DNA of 11,980 nt from Melaminivora alkalimesophila (GTDB taxonomy: Bacteria; Pseudomonadota; Gammaproteobacteria; Burkholderiales; Burkholderiaceae_C), in NCBI RefSeq assembly GCF_000282995.1, contig NZ_ALEE01000135.1, forward strand, positions 1 to 11,980, in the 5' to 3' direction. Of the stretch, positions 1-7,340 are shown one piece after another. The notes under the pieces are model-generated. The model was not told the DNA's origin. It did no database searches and was given only the letters and a program-made list of their open reading frames with translations. Position 1 is the first letter of the stretch, and each line of letters begins with the position of its first letter. Position numbers and translations under genes: made by a program.

Positions 1-507
1 CACGCGGCCCTCGGCAGCTGCGCGGCGTCCGCCCCCTGGCCTGGCCAGCCACTCAACGGCCACGGCAACCTCGTGCCCCGGGTGCCGCTGCCGGAGGGCG
101 CGGCGTGGGTGCTGGGCGCCACCTTCGAGCGTGGACGCACCGAGCTGCCGCCCACCCCGGCCGAGGCGCGCCAGGGCCTGGATGCCAACCTCGGGCGCCT
201 GTGCGCGCTCGCACCGGCGCTCGGCGCCGCCCTTGCGCCCTGCTTGCGGCGCAGTGGAGGCGCGGCAGGCGCGGTGCGCACCTGGGCGGCGGTGCGCTGC
301 GCGGCGCCCGACCGCCTGCCGCTGGTCGGACCGGTCGAGCCAAGGGCCCAGCCGGGCCTCTGGGTGAGCACCGCCATGGGCGCGCGCGGCCTGACCCTGG
401 CACTGCTGTGCGGCGAGCTGCTCGCCGCGCGCCTGCACGACGAGCCTCTGCCGGTGGAGGCGCGTCTCGCCCGCGCCCTCATGGCCGAGCGTCTCGCCCT
501 GCCTTGA
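1..507 (+). CDS. mnmC: MnmC C-terminal part (FAD-dependent cmnm5s2U34 oxidoreductase domain), 5'-truncated by window edge
   Basis: The frame is open from base 1 to a TGA at 505-507, giving 168 residues of the C-terminal end of a longer protein. The visible segment has features of the FAD-dependent oxidoreductase half of bifunctional MnmC: PLNGHGNLVPR, then WVLGATFERG, later DRLPLVGPV, and the closing GARGLTLALLCGELLAARL helix followed by EPLPVE. In the family this domain removes the carboxymethyl group from cmnm5s2U34 in tRNA, and the N-terminal methyltransferase domain then makes mnm5s2U; that N-terminal half lies outside the window. A stand-alone oxidoreductase of the same DAAO fold cannot be excluded from the C-terminus alone. 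The gene ends 145 bases before cysI with no convincing terminator between, and nothing ties it functionally to the cys genes. Confidence 0.8.
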   Translation, partial: HAALGSCAASAPWPGQPLNGHGNLVPRVPLPEGAAWVLGATFERGRTELPPTPAEARQGLDANLGRLCALAPALGAALAPCLRRSGGAAGAVRTWAAVRCAAPDRLPLVGPVEPRAQPGLWVSTAMGARGLTLALLCGELLAARLHDEPLPVEARLARALMAERLALP

Positions 508-532
508 ACTTCTTTATGCAGTTTTTTGCATA

Positions 533-564
533 TATGAAGCAATAAATATTAGTTTGCTTTCATA
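533..564. promoter_or_regulatory. AT-rich imperfect dyad upstream of cysI, candidate CysB-type (LysR family) operator
   Basis: The left arm TATGAAGCAA (533-542) is the reverse complement of the right arm TTGCTTTCATA (554-564) except for one extra T in the right arm. The arms are separated by an AT-rich 11-base spacer. A second small perfect inverted repeat, ATGCA-N6-TGCAT, sits just upstream at 516-531. The whole 508-570 stretch is far more AT-rich than anything else in the window. LysR-family activators such as CysB bind AT-rich dyads reaching to the -35 region of cys promoters, and the right arm here overlaps the proposed -35. Naming CysB is inference from the regulated genes; the dyad itself is visible. 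Confidence 0.5.
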
Positions 565-581
565 ACGCAGCCTCCTACAGT
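554..581 (+). promoter_or_regulatory. Probable sigma70 promoter of the cysI-DUF934-cysH-cysD-cysN operon
   Basis: A -35-like TTGCTT (554-559) and a -10-like TACAGT (576-581) are separated by 16 bases. Transcription would start near 588, giving a leader of about 65 bases before the cysI ATG. Both hexamers depart from consensus, which suits an activator-dependent promoter. A less likely alternative pairs TTGCAT (526-531) with TATTAG (547-552) at a 15-base spacing. The rest of the gap (582-652) holds only the GGAG ribosome binding site at 645-648. Confidence 0.4.
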
Positions 582-652
582 GCACCCGTCGCGTGCATGG
601 AAGGGGATCCGAAGAAGGGCCACCGGCACGCCAGAGAACGTCTTGGAGTGCC

Positions 653-2449
653 ATGTACCAGTACACCGAATTCGACCGCCAGTTCGTCCGGCTGCGTGCC
701 CAGCAATTTCGCGACCAGCTCGAGCGCTGGGAGCGGGGCGAGCTGACCGACGAGCAACTCCTGCCTCTGCGCCTGCAAAACGGCTGGTACATCCAGCGCT
801 ATGCGCCGATGGCGCGCATCGCCGTGCCCTATGGCGAGATCAGCAGCCGCCAGCTGCGGATGCTCGCGCACATCGCGCGCGAGTACGACCGCCCCGATCC
901 CGAGCTGCTGGCCCGCGCACAGGCCACGCAGGACGCGCTGCAAGCGTCCCAGCCCGGCCAGACGCTGCCGGCCAAGCCGCTCAAGTACGGCTACGGCCAC
1001 TTCACCACGCGCACCAACTGCCAGTTCAACTGGATCCCGCTGTCGCGCGCCGCCGACGTGATGGACCTGCTGGCCAGCGTCGACATGCACGCCATCCAGA
1101 CCAGCGGCAATGCGATCCGCAACATCACCTGCGACGCCTGGGAGGGCATTGCCGAGGACGGCATCCTGGACACGCGCCCCTTCGCCGAGATCACGCGCCA
1201 GTGGAGCTCGCTGCATCCGGAATTTTCCTACCTGCCGCGCAAGTTCAAGATCGCCTTCAACGGTGCACGGGAAGACCGCGCCGCCATCGGCTGGTACGAC
1301 ATCGGCCTGCAGGCCGTGCGGGGGGACGATGGCAGCGCGGGCTTTGCCGTCAAGGTCGGCGGCGGCATGGGGCGCACACCCATCGTCGGCACCGTGGTGC
1401 GTGAATTCCTGCCGTGGCCGCAGCTGCTGAACTACATCGAGGCCATCGTCCGCACCTACAACAGCTACGGCCGGCGCGACAACAAGTGGAAGGCACGCAT
1501 CAAGATCCTGGTCAAGGCCGAGGGTCAGGGCTTCATCGACGCGGTGGAAGAGGAATTCAGGGCCATCGTCGAGCAGGACGGCGCCCCGCACACCATCACC
1601 CAGGCGGAGCTCGATCGCGTGGCCAGCCACTTCGTCATCCCCGAGCTGAAGGCGGCCGGCCTCCCGTCGCGCGTGGACCCCGACGGCCAGCTCTACCGGC
1701 GCTGGCTGCAGCAGAACGTGCGCGGACACCGGCTGCCCGGCCTGGCCACCGTCACCCTGTCGTTCAAGCGCCCGGGCTTTGCGCCCGGCGACGCCGACGC
1801 CGACACGCTGGACGCGCTGGCGCAGCTGGCCGAGACCTTCTCGGCCGCCGAGGCGCGCCTGACGCACGAGCAGAACCTGCTGCTGCCCTGGGTACACCAA
1901 AGCGACCTGCCCGCGCTCTACGAGGCCGCGCGCAAGCTGGGTCTGGCGCAGCCCAATATCGGGCTGCTCACCGACATGATCGCCTGCCCGGGCGGCGACT
2001 TCTGCTCGCTCGCCAATGCGCGCTCGCTGCACATCGCGGCCGCCATCACGGAGCGCTACCAGGATCTGGACGAGCTGTTCGACCTCGGCCCCATCGACCT
2101 GCACATGAGCGGCTGCATCAACTCCTGCGGCCACCACCACAGCGGCCACATCGGCATCCTGGGCGTCGACAAGGACGGCAAGGAGTGGTACCAGATCACG
2201 CTCGGCGGCTCGGACGGCTCGCAACTGTCCGGTCCGGCCATCGGCGGCAAGGTGGTCGGCCCCGCCTTCAACGCGGCCGAGGTCCCGGATGTCATTGAGG
2301 CCGTGCTGGACGTCTTCCGCGAATTGCGCAAGCCCGGCGAGCTGTTCATCGACGCGCTGCGGCGCATTGGCCACGACCCCTTCAAGGCCGCCGCCAACGC
2401 CGCCCGCCACCCCAAGGTGGACGAGCAGGCGCTGGCCGAGCAGGACTGA
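653..2449 (+). CDS. cysI: Assimilatory sulfite reductase hemoprotein (nitrite/sulfite reductase family), CysI
   Basis: The 598-residue protein reduces sulfite to sulfide by six electrons, using siroheme coupled to a [4Fe-4S] cluster, in the cytoplasm. The four cluster ligands are visible as CPGGDFC (C445, C451) and SGCINSC (C488, C492); the last is the ligand shared with siroheme in this family. The two-repeat architecture is apparent: an N-terminal half with the GYGHFTTRTNCQFNWIPL ferredoxin-like segment (about residues 115-132), and a second half beginning near LPGLATVTLSFKRPGF. The start is set at ATG 653 (MYQYTEFDRQFV), with GGAG five bases upstream; an in-frame GTG at 593 would add 20 unconserved residues over the promoter region. 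No flavoprotein subunit (cysJ) follows, so the donor may be ferredoxin, which is inference. It is the first gene of the operon; the DUF934 gene begins 22 bases downstream. Reduction of nitrite instead of sulfite is possible from the fold, but the cys neighbours argue for sulfite. Confidence 0.93.
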   Translation: MYQYTEFDRQFVRLRAQQFRDQLERWERGELTDEQLLPLRLQNGWYIQRYAPMARIAVPYGEISSRQLRMLAHIAREYDRPDPELLARAQATQDALQASQPGQTLPAKPLKYGYGHFTTRTNCQFNWIPLSRAADVMDLLASVDMHAIQTSGNAIRNITCDAWEGIAEDGILDTRPFAEITRQWSSLHPEFSYLPRKFKIAFNGAREDRAAIGWYDIGLQAVRGDDGSAGFAVKVGGGMGRTPIVGTVVREFLPWPQLLNYIEAIVRTYNSYGRRDNKWKARIKILVKAEGQGFIDAVEEEFRAIVEQDGAPHTITQAELDRVASHFVIPELKAAGLPSRVDPDGQLYRRWLQQNVRGHRLPGLATVTLSFKRPGFAPGDADADTLDALAQLAETFSAAEARLTHEQNLLLPWVHQSDLPALYEAARKLGLAQPNIGLLTDMIACPGGDFCSLANARSLHIAAAITERYQDLDELFDLGPIDLHMSGCINSCGHHHSGHIGILGVDKDGKEWYQITLGGSDGSQLSGPAIGGKVVGPAFNAAEVPDVIEAVLDVFRELRKPGELFIDALRRIGHDPFKAAANAARHPKVDEQALAEQD

Positions 2450-2471
2450 CCCCTTTTTTTTCGCTGACCCC

Positions 2472-2867
2472 ATGAAGATCCTCACTGCCGACGCCCTGCC
2501 CCCCGGCGACGACGCCATCCCCACCCTGCAGATCGCCAACGACGCCGACCTGGCCGAGCTGGTACGCTCGGGCGCGCTCGAAGGCATCGGGCGCATCGAG
2601 CTGCAGTTTCCCAGCTTCACCGACGGCCGGGCCTACACACAGGCGCTGCTGCTGCGCCGGCGCTGGCGCTTCACGGGCGACATTCGGGCGACCGGCGACG
2701 TGCTGATCGACCAGCTGGTGCACATGCACCGCAGCGGCTTCAGTAGCGCCCTGCTCGCCGAAGGCGTGGACCCGGCGGCCGCCGAGCGCCAGTTCAGCCG
2801 CTATGCCGCCTTCTACCAGGGCGACGTGCACGAGCCGCGGCCCCTTTTCGCGCGGGAGGTGGCATGA
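2472..2867 (+). CDS. DUF934 protein, small sulfite-reductase-associated protein of unknown function
   Basis: A 131-residue soluble protein without signal peptide or membrane segment. It carries the features I associate with the DUF934 family, habitually found beside cysI in proteobacteria: FPSFTDGRAYTQALLLRRR (about 50-68), then GDVLIDQLVHMHRSGFSS (about 77-94). It contains no cysteine, so it is unlikely to carry a redox centre itself; a role supporting CysI is only inferred from co-occurrence. ATG 2472 is the first in-frame start after the cysI stop. It has no clear Shine-Dalgarno and is preceded by a run of eight T (2454-2461), so translation may depend on coupling to cysI. Its TGA overlaps the ATG of cysH (ATGA at 2864-2867), indicating translational coupling. 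Confidence 0.85.
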   Translation: MKILTADALPPGDDAIPTLQIANDADLAELVRSGALEGIGRIELQFPSFTDGRAYTQALLLRRRWRFTGDIRATGDVLIDQLVHMHRSGFSSALLAEGVDPAAAERQFSRYAAFYQGDVHEPRPLFAREVA

Positions 2868-3487
2868 ACGCCGCCGAGCTGGCGCGGGTCAACGCCGAGC
2901 TGGGCCGCGACGCGCCGGCCCTGGTGCGCTGGGCACTGGCCTTGCGCCAGCCGGCGATCGTCACCACCAATTTCCGGCCCTTCGAGGCGGTGCTCCTGCA
3001 CCTGGTCACGCAGGTGGCGCCCCAGGTGCCGGTCGTCTGGATGGACAGTGGCTACAACACCGAGGCCACCTACCGCTACGCCGACGAGGTGGCCCGGCTG
3101 TTGCAGCTCGACCTGCGCATCTACCTGCCTCGGCGCTCGCGCGCGCACCGCGAAGCGGTCGATGGGCCGGTGCCTGCGCTGGACGACCCGCGCCACGCCG
3201 CCTTCACCGCAGAGGTCAAGCTGGAACCCTTCGCCCGCGCGCTGCGCGAGACCGCGCCGAAGGTCTGGTTCACCGCCTTGCGCGCCACCGACAGCGCCGT
3301 GCGCGCGCAGATGGAGCCGGTGAGCCTCAACCCCGACGGCCTGCTGAAGGTCGCGCCGCTGCTGCACTGGACACCTCGCGACCTGTACCAGTACTGCGAA
3401 GTCCATGGCCTGCCCAACAACTTCGACTACGTGGACCCGACCAAGGGCGAGGCACAGCGCGAGTGCGGCCTGCACCTGGCCCATTGA
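2864..3487 (+). CDS. cysH: Phosphoadenylyl-sulfate (PAPS) reductase family protein, CysH, divergent short form
   Basis: The 207-residue protein belongs to the PAPS/APS reductase PP-loop fold and would reduce activated sulfate to sulfite. Seen in the sequence: the nucleotide-binding region VTTNFRPFEAVLLHLV (about 33-48), PVVWMDSGYNTEATYRYADE after it, KVWFTALRATDSAVRAQ, KVAPLLHWTPRDLYQY, and the C-terminal ECGLH with the catalytic cysteine at C201. It lacks the CC...CxxC cysteines that bind the [4Fe-4S] cluster of APS reductases, so by that criterion it is PAPS-type and thioredoxin- or glutaredoxin-dependent. It departs from E. coli CysH in two places: the RREQ-type motif reads RATD, and the segment before ECGLH is much shorter. 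No APS kinase (cysC) is seen in the window. A GAGGTGG sequence precedes the overlapping start. cysD follows after 67 bases that hold no other feature. Confidence 0.86.
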   Translation: MNAAELARVNAELGRDAPALVRWALALRQPAIVTTNFRPFEAVLLHLVTQVAPQVPVVWMDSGYNTEATYRYADEVARLLQLDLRIYLPRRSRAHREAVDGPVPALDDPRHAAFTAEVKLEPFARALRETAPKVWFTALRATDSAVRAQMEPVSLNPDGLLKVAPLLHWTPRDLYQYCEVHGLPNNFDYVDPTKGEAQRECGLHLAH

Positions 3488-3554
3488 CAGAGAAACCACC
3501 GCCGCCCGGCGCCCGCCCCGCCTGCGCGGCAACCCACCCGACTGGAACCCCAAC

Positions 3555-4487
3555 ATGAACGCCCGTGTCGATCCGCACCTGCTGAGCCGCCTGAGCAACC
3601 GCCATCTGGACGCGCTGGAGGAAGAGACCGTCTTCATCCTGCGCGAAGTCGCCGCCGCCTTCGAGCGCCCCGCCCTGCTGTTTTCCGGCGGCAAGGACTC
3701 GCTGGTCATGCTGCGCTGCGCGGAGAAGGCCTTCGGCGCCGGCCGCCTGCCCTTTCCGCTGTTGATGATCGACACCGGCCACAACTACCCGGAAGTCACG
3801 CAGTTCCGCGACCGGCGCGCCGCCGAGCTGGGCGCCCAGCTGATCGTGCGCAGCGTCGAGGACTCGATCGCTCGCGGCACGGTGCGGCTCGCCCGGCCCG
3901 ACGAGCCGCGCAACGCCCACCAGTCGGTCACGCTGCTGGAAGCCATCGAAGAACACCGCTTCGACGCACTCATCGGCGGTGCGCGCCGCGACGAGGAGAA
4001 AGCGCGTGCCAAGGAACGCATCTTCTCGCACCGCGACGCCTTCGGCCAGTGGGCGCCGAAGGCGCAGCGGCCCGAGCTGTGGCAGCTGTTCAACACCCGC
4101 TTGGCGCCGGGCGAACACTTCCGTGTCTTTCCGATCAGCAACTGGACCGAGCTGGACGTGTGGCAGTACATCGAGCGCGAAGGCATGGACCTTCCATCGC
4201 TCTACTACAGCCACCCGCGCGAAGTGGTCGAGCGCCGCGGACTGCTGGTGCCGGTCACGCCGCTCACGCCGCCACGCGAGGGCGAGCAGCCGCAGGTGCG
4301 CCACGTGCGCTTTCGCACCCTGGGCGACATCACCTGCACCTGCCCGGTGGAAAGCCGCGCCGCCAGCGCCGCCCAGATCGTCCAGGAAACCCTCGCCACC
4401 GAGGTAAGCGAGCGCGGCGCCACACGCATGGACGACCAGACCAGCGAAGTCTCCATGGAAAAACGCAAACGGGAAGGTTATTTCTGA
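3555..4487 (+). CDS. cysD: Sulfate adenylyltransferase subunit 2, CysD
   Basis: The 310-residue protein (E. coli CysD is 302) is the catalytic ATP-pyrophosphatase subunit of ATP sulfurylase; with the GTPase CysN it makes APS from sulfate and ATP. The PP-loop SGGKDS is at residues 44-49. Family hallmarks follow: LLMIDTGHNYPEVTQFRD, ALIGGARRDEEKARAKER, FPISNWTELDVWQYIERE, LYYSHPREVVERRGLL, DITCTCPVES, and the C-terminal MEKRKREGYF. ATG 3555 begins MNARVDPHLLSRLSNRHLDALE, which matches the family N-terminus; the frame stays open 150 bases further upstream, but that would run into cysH and has no homology. The ribosome binding site is weak (TGGAA). The stop overlaps the cysN start (TGATG), as expected for two subunits of one enzyme. 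It is complete and unaffected by the breakpoint about 1 kb downstream. Confidence 0.95.
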   Translation: MNARVDPHLLSRLSNRHLDALEEETVFILREVAAAFERPALLFSGGKDSLVMLRCAEKAFGAGRLPFPLLMIDTGHNYPEVTQFRDRRAAELGAQLIVRSVEDSIARGTVRLARPDEPRNAHQSVTLLEAIEEHRFDALIGGARRDEEKARAKERIFSHRDAFGQWAPKAQRPELWQLFNTRLAPGEHFRVFPISNWTELDVWQYIEREGMDLPSLYYSHPREVVERRGLLVPVTPLTPPREGEQPQVRHVRFRTLGDITCTCPVESRAASAAQIVQETLATEVSERGATRMDDQTSEVSMEKRKREGYF

Positions 4488-5641
4488 TGACGACTGCCAC
4501 CCTCGAACCCATCGACACCCAGGCCTCCACGCCGACACCGGCAGGGGACGCCCACACCGGTGCGGCGCACCACCCCGCGCTGCGCTTCATCACCTGCGGC
4601 AGCGTGGACGACGGCAAGAGCACCCTGATCGGCCGCTTGCTCGTGGACAGCCGTGCCGTGCTGCAGGACCAGCTCGCCGGCGTCACCCAGGCCGGCGCAG
4701 CCGACCTGGCACGCCTGACCGACGGCCTGGCGGCCGAGCGCGAGCAGGGGATCACCATCGACGTGGCCTGGCGCTACTTCGCGACCCCCGAGCGCAAGTT
4801 CATCATCGGCGACGCGCCGGGCCACGAGCAGTACACGCGCAACATGGTGACCGCCGCCTCCCAGGCGGACGCCGCCATCGTGCTGGTCGACGCCACCAAG
4901 CTCGACTGGCGCGCGGGCGCGCCGGTCCTCCTGCCGCAGACCCGCCGCCACAGCCTGCTCGTGCACCTGCTGCGCGTGCAGTCGCTGGTCTTCGCCGTGA
5001 ACAAGCTCGACGCCGTGGACGAGCCGGCCCTCGCCTTTGCCCGCATCCGCGCGGCGCTGGAGGGCTTTGCCGCGCAGGCCGGCATCGAGGTGGCGGCCAT
5101 CGTGCCGATCTCGGCCTTGCAGGGCCACAACGTCGCCGCGCCGTCGGCCGGCTGGTGTGGCTACCAGGGGCCTGCGCTGCTGCAGCTGCTGGAGCGGCTG
5201 CCGCGCACCGCACCGGACGTCGCCCTGCCGCCCGCCCTGCCCGTGCAGTGGGTGGAAAAATTCTCCGACGCCGCCCACACCCACCAGGGCCGGCGCGTGT
5301 TCTGGGGCCGCGTGGCCTGCGGCACCTTCACCGCGGGGCAGCAGGTCCAAGTCTTTCCCGGCGGACAGCGCGCAGTGGTCGCCCAGGTGTTCGACCACGT
5401 GCGGCACCCCTGCGGCGTGGCGGCAGGCGCCAGTGCCGGCGTGGTGCTGGACCGCGAGGTCGATGTCTCGCGCGGCGACTGGCAGCCACATCGCGCGCCC
5501 TCTCCAGCAGCCCCCCGATCGCCAGCACCACCGCGTCGATCCGCGAACCCAGCGCCTCGGCCAGGCGCCCCCAGGAGAACCCGAAGACCAGGCCCATGGC
5601 CAGCACCACCAGCGCCACGCCCACCAGGCCCGAACCCGTGA
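4487..5641 (+). CDS. cysN: Sulfate adenylyltransferase subunit 1 (GTPase) CysN, truncated at a rearrangement junction; homology ends near 5482
   Basis: CysN is the regulatory GTPase of ATP sulfurylase. The GTPase domain is complete: GSVDDGKST (38-46), DGLAAEREQGITIDVAWRYF (switch region, 79-98), DAPGHEQYTRNMVT (109-122), NKLD (172-175) and SALQG (209-213). The following beta-barrel domain begins at LPVQWVEKFSD, and recognisable sequence ends at DREVDVSRGDW, residue 332 (E. coli CysN is 475). From about 5483 the frame continues for some 52 codons to a TGA at 5639-5641, but these are proline/arginine-rich and are simply the antisense of ftsK, so the real product lacks the rest of its C-terminal domains. 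The start at 4487 has GGGAAGG upstream and overlaps the cysD stop. Whether it continued into a fused APS kinase (CysNC) cannot be seen. It is probably non-functional if the junction is real, or an assembly artefact. Confidence 0.85.
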   Translation: MTTATLEPIDTQASTPTPAGDAHTGAAHHPALRFITCGSVDDGKSTLIGRLLVDSRAVLQDQLAGVTQAGAADLARLTDGLAAEREQGITIDVAWRYFATPERKFIIGDAPGHEQYTRNMVTAASQADAAIVLVDATKLDWRAGAPVLLPQTRRHSLLVHLLRVQSLVFAVNKLDAVDEPALAFARIRAALEGFAAQAGIEVAAIVPISALQGHNVAAPSAGWCGYQGPALLQLLERLPRTAPDVALPPALPVQWVEKFSDAAHTHQGRRVFWGRVACGTFTAGQQVQVFPGGQRAVVAQVFDHVRHPCGVAAGASAGVVLDREVDVSRGDWQPHRAPSPAAPRSPAPPRRSANPAPRPGAPRRTRRPGPWPAPPAPRPPGPNP

Positions 5642-6155
5642 AGCCCAGCCACTTGACCGCCAGCGGGCCGACGGCAAAGCCCAGCATGCCGCCCGCGTGC
5701 CCGGGCAGCAGCTCTTCCAGCCGGTACAGGCGCGCCCACTCCAGCGCCGAGCTGGCGCACAGCAGGACCGCCAGCCCGGGCCAGAACAGGCCACGGCGGC
5801 GCCACGGCCCTTCGGTTGCAGCGCCGCCGCGCAGCCAGCGCCCGAGCGAGCCCAGCCATGCGCGCAGCGCGGCGGCCACCGCCCACCACACGCTGAAGCC
5901 GAGCGTGAAATAGCTCACGTCCGCCACCCAGGCCCCCACCCGGCCAAACCAGTTGTGGGTCGCCGCGGCATCGGGCGTGCCGGACGTGGACCACGCGGCA
6001 TCCGTGGGCGCGTAGCTGAGCAGGGCCAGCAGCCAGACCGCCAGCAGCGCCAGGCCGGCGAGCAGCAAAAGCTCGTGACCGAAGCGCACGACGCCGCTTC
6101 GTGCGCCCCCCCTGGCCGGCGCGGAGGCGTTGAGGGTATTGAGGGAATACGTCAT
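5328..6155 (-). CDS. ftsK: DNA translocase FtsK, N-terminal membrane domain only; truncated at the junction with cysN (homology 6155 to about 5485)
   Basis: The reading frame starts at ATG 6155 (MTYSLNTLNA) and encodes about 225 genuine residues of an FtsK N-terminal membrane domain, the part that anchors the chromosome translocase at the division septum. Hydrophobic segments occur at roughly residues 29-47 (LLLLAGLALLAVWLLALL), 79-97 (around YFTLGFSVWWAVAAAL), 123-139, 153-171 and 176-193, matching the several membrane helices of the family. LSYAPTDAAWSTSG after the first helix is typical. The motor domain with Walker motifs (residues beyond about 400) is entirely missing. After about 5485 the frame runs 50 more codons to a stop at 5328-5330, but these read antisense through cysN and are not FtsK. 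It is divergent from trxB, an arrangement I recall as usual in this family. Loss of the motor from an essential gene makes a chimeric assembly the likelier explanation. Confidence 0.8.
   Translation of the reverse strand: MTYSLNTLNASAPARGGARSGVVRFGHELLLLAGLALLAVWLLALLSYAPTDAAWSTSGTPDAAATHNWFGRVGAWVADVSYFTLGFSVWWAVAAALRAWLGSLGRWLRGGAATEGPWRRRGLFWPGLAVLLCASSALEWARLYRLEELLPGHAGGMLGFAVGPLAVKWLGFTGSGLVGVALVVLAMGLVFGFSWGRLAEALGSRIDAVVLAIGGLLERARDVAASRRARHRPRGPAPRRHWRLPPRRRGAARGRTPGRPLRAVRRERLGPAAPR
5481..5491. other. Junction between truncated cysN (+) and truncated ftsK (-)
   Basis: Left of this point the + strand encodes conserved CysN (VDVSRGDW, codon ending 5482). Right of it the - strand encodes conserved FtsK (reading IGGLLERARDVA toward the junction). 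Neither protein's homology crosses. No terminal inverted repeat, transposase or long direct repeat is visible at the point, only a few bases that either gene could share (TGGC). Two genes both losing their 3' parts and meeting tail to tail fits an inversion with endpoints inside both genes, or a chimeric assembly join. Confidence 0.75.
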
Positions 6156-6162
6156 ACCGTGA

Positions 6163-7290
<1,128 letters not shown>

Positions 7291-7298
7291 AGCCGCGC

Positions 7299-7323
7299 CG
7301 GGCGCCGCCCTGCCTGGCGCCCG
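7299..7323 (+). terminator. GC-rich hairpin after trxB, possible terminator without U-tract
   Basis: CGGGCGCC (7299-7306) and GGCGCCCG (7316-7323) form a perfect 8-base-pair stem with a nine-base loop, starting nine bases after the trxB stop. No run of T follows, so it would be at best a non-canonical or Rho-assisted terminator. It ends only six bases before the -10 of the next transcription unit. Confidence 0.35.
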
Positions 7324-7329
7324 CCCGCC

Positions 7330-7335
7330 TATACT
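7330..7335 (+). promoter_or_regulatory. -10 element (TATACT) of the riboswitch-cobW-cobN transcript
   Basis: TATACT at 7330-7335 is close to the sigma70 -10 consensus. It would place the transcription start near 7341-7343, which is exactly where the 5' strand of the riboswitch P1 helix begins. The -35 is not evident (only CCCTGC-like sequence about 16 bases upstream). The agreement with the riboswitch boundary is the main support. Confidence 0.55.
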
Positions 7336-7340
7336 CCCCG

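Noticed and set aside
516..531. ATGCA-N6-TGCAT as a terminator for mnmC
   Set aside because: The stem is only five A/T-containing pairs and the T run lies inside the loop, not after the stem, so it is more likely part of the cys control region.
593..652. Upstream GTG start for cysI
   Set aside because: It would add 20 unconserved residues, lacks a suitable ribosome binding site, and starts within a few bases of the probable transcription start; ATG 653 has GGAG and the family N-terminus.
575..2620. A 681-codon open frame on the - strand opposite cysI
   Set aside because: It is a shadow of cysI with the same compositional cause; it also crosses the cysI promoter leader and the DUF934 start.
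5328..5480. C-terminal extension of the FtsK fragment
   Set aside because: These codons are antisense to conserved CysN beta-barrel sequence and have no FtsK features.
5470..5500. Insertion sequence or transposon end at the junction
   Set aside because: No terminal inverted repeats, transposase code or target-site duplication can be seen around it.
5483..5641. C-terminal extension of CysN as a novel proline/arginine-rich domain
   Set aside because: The same bases encode conserved FtsK on the other strand, so the extension is a read-through product of the junction.
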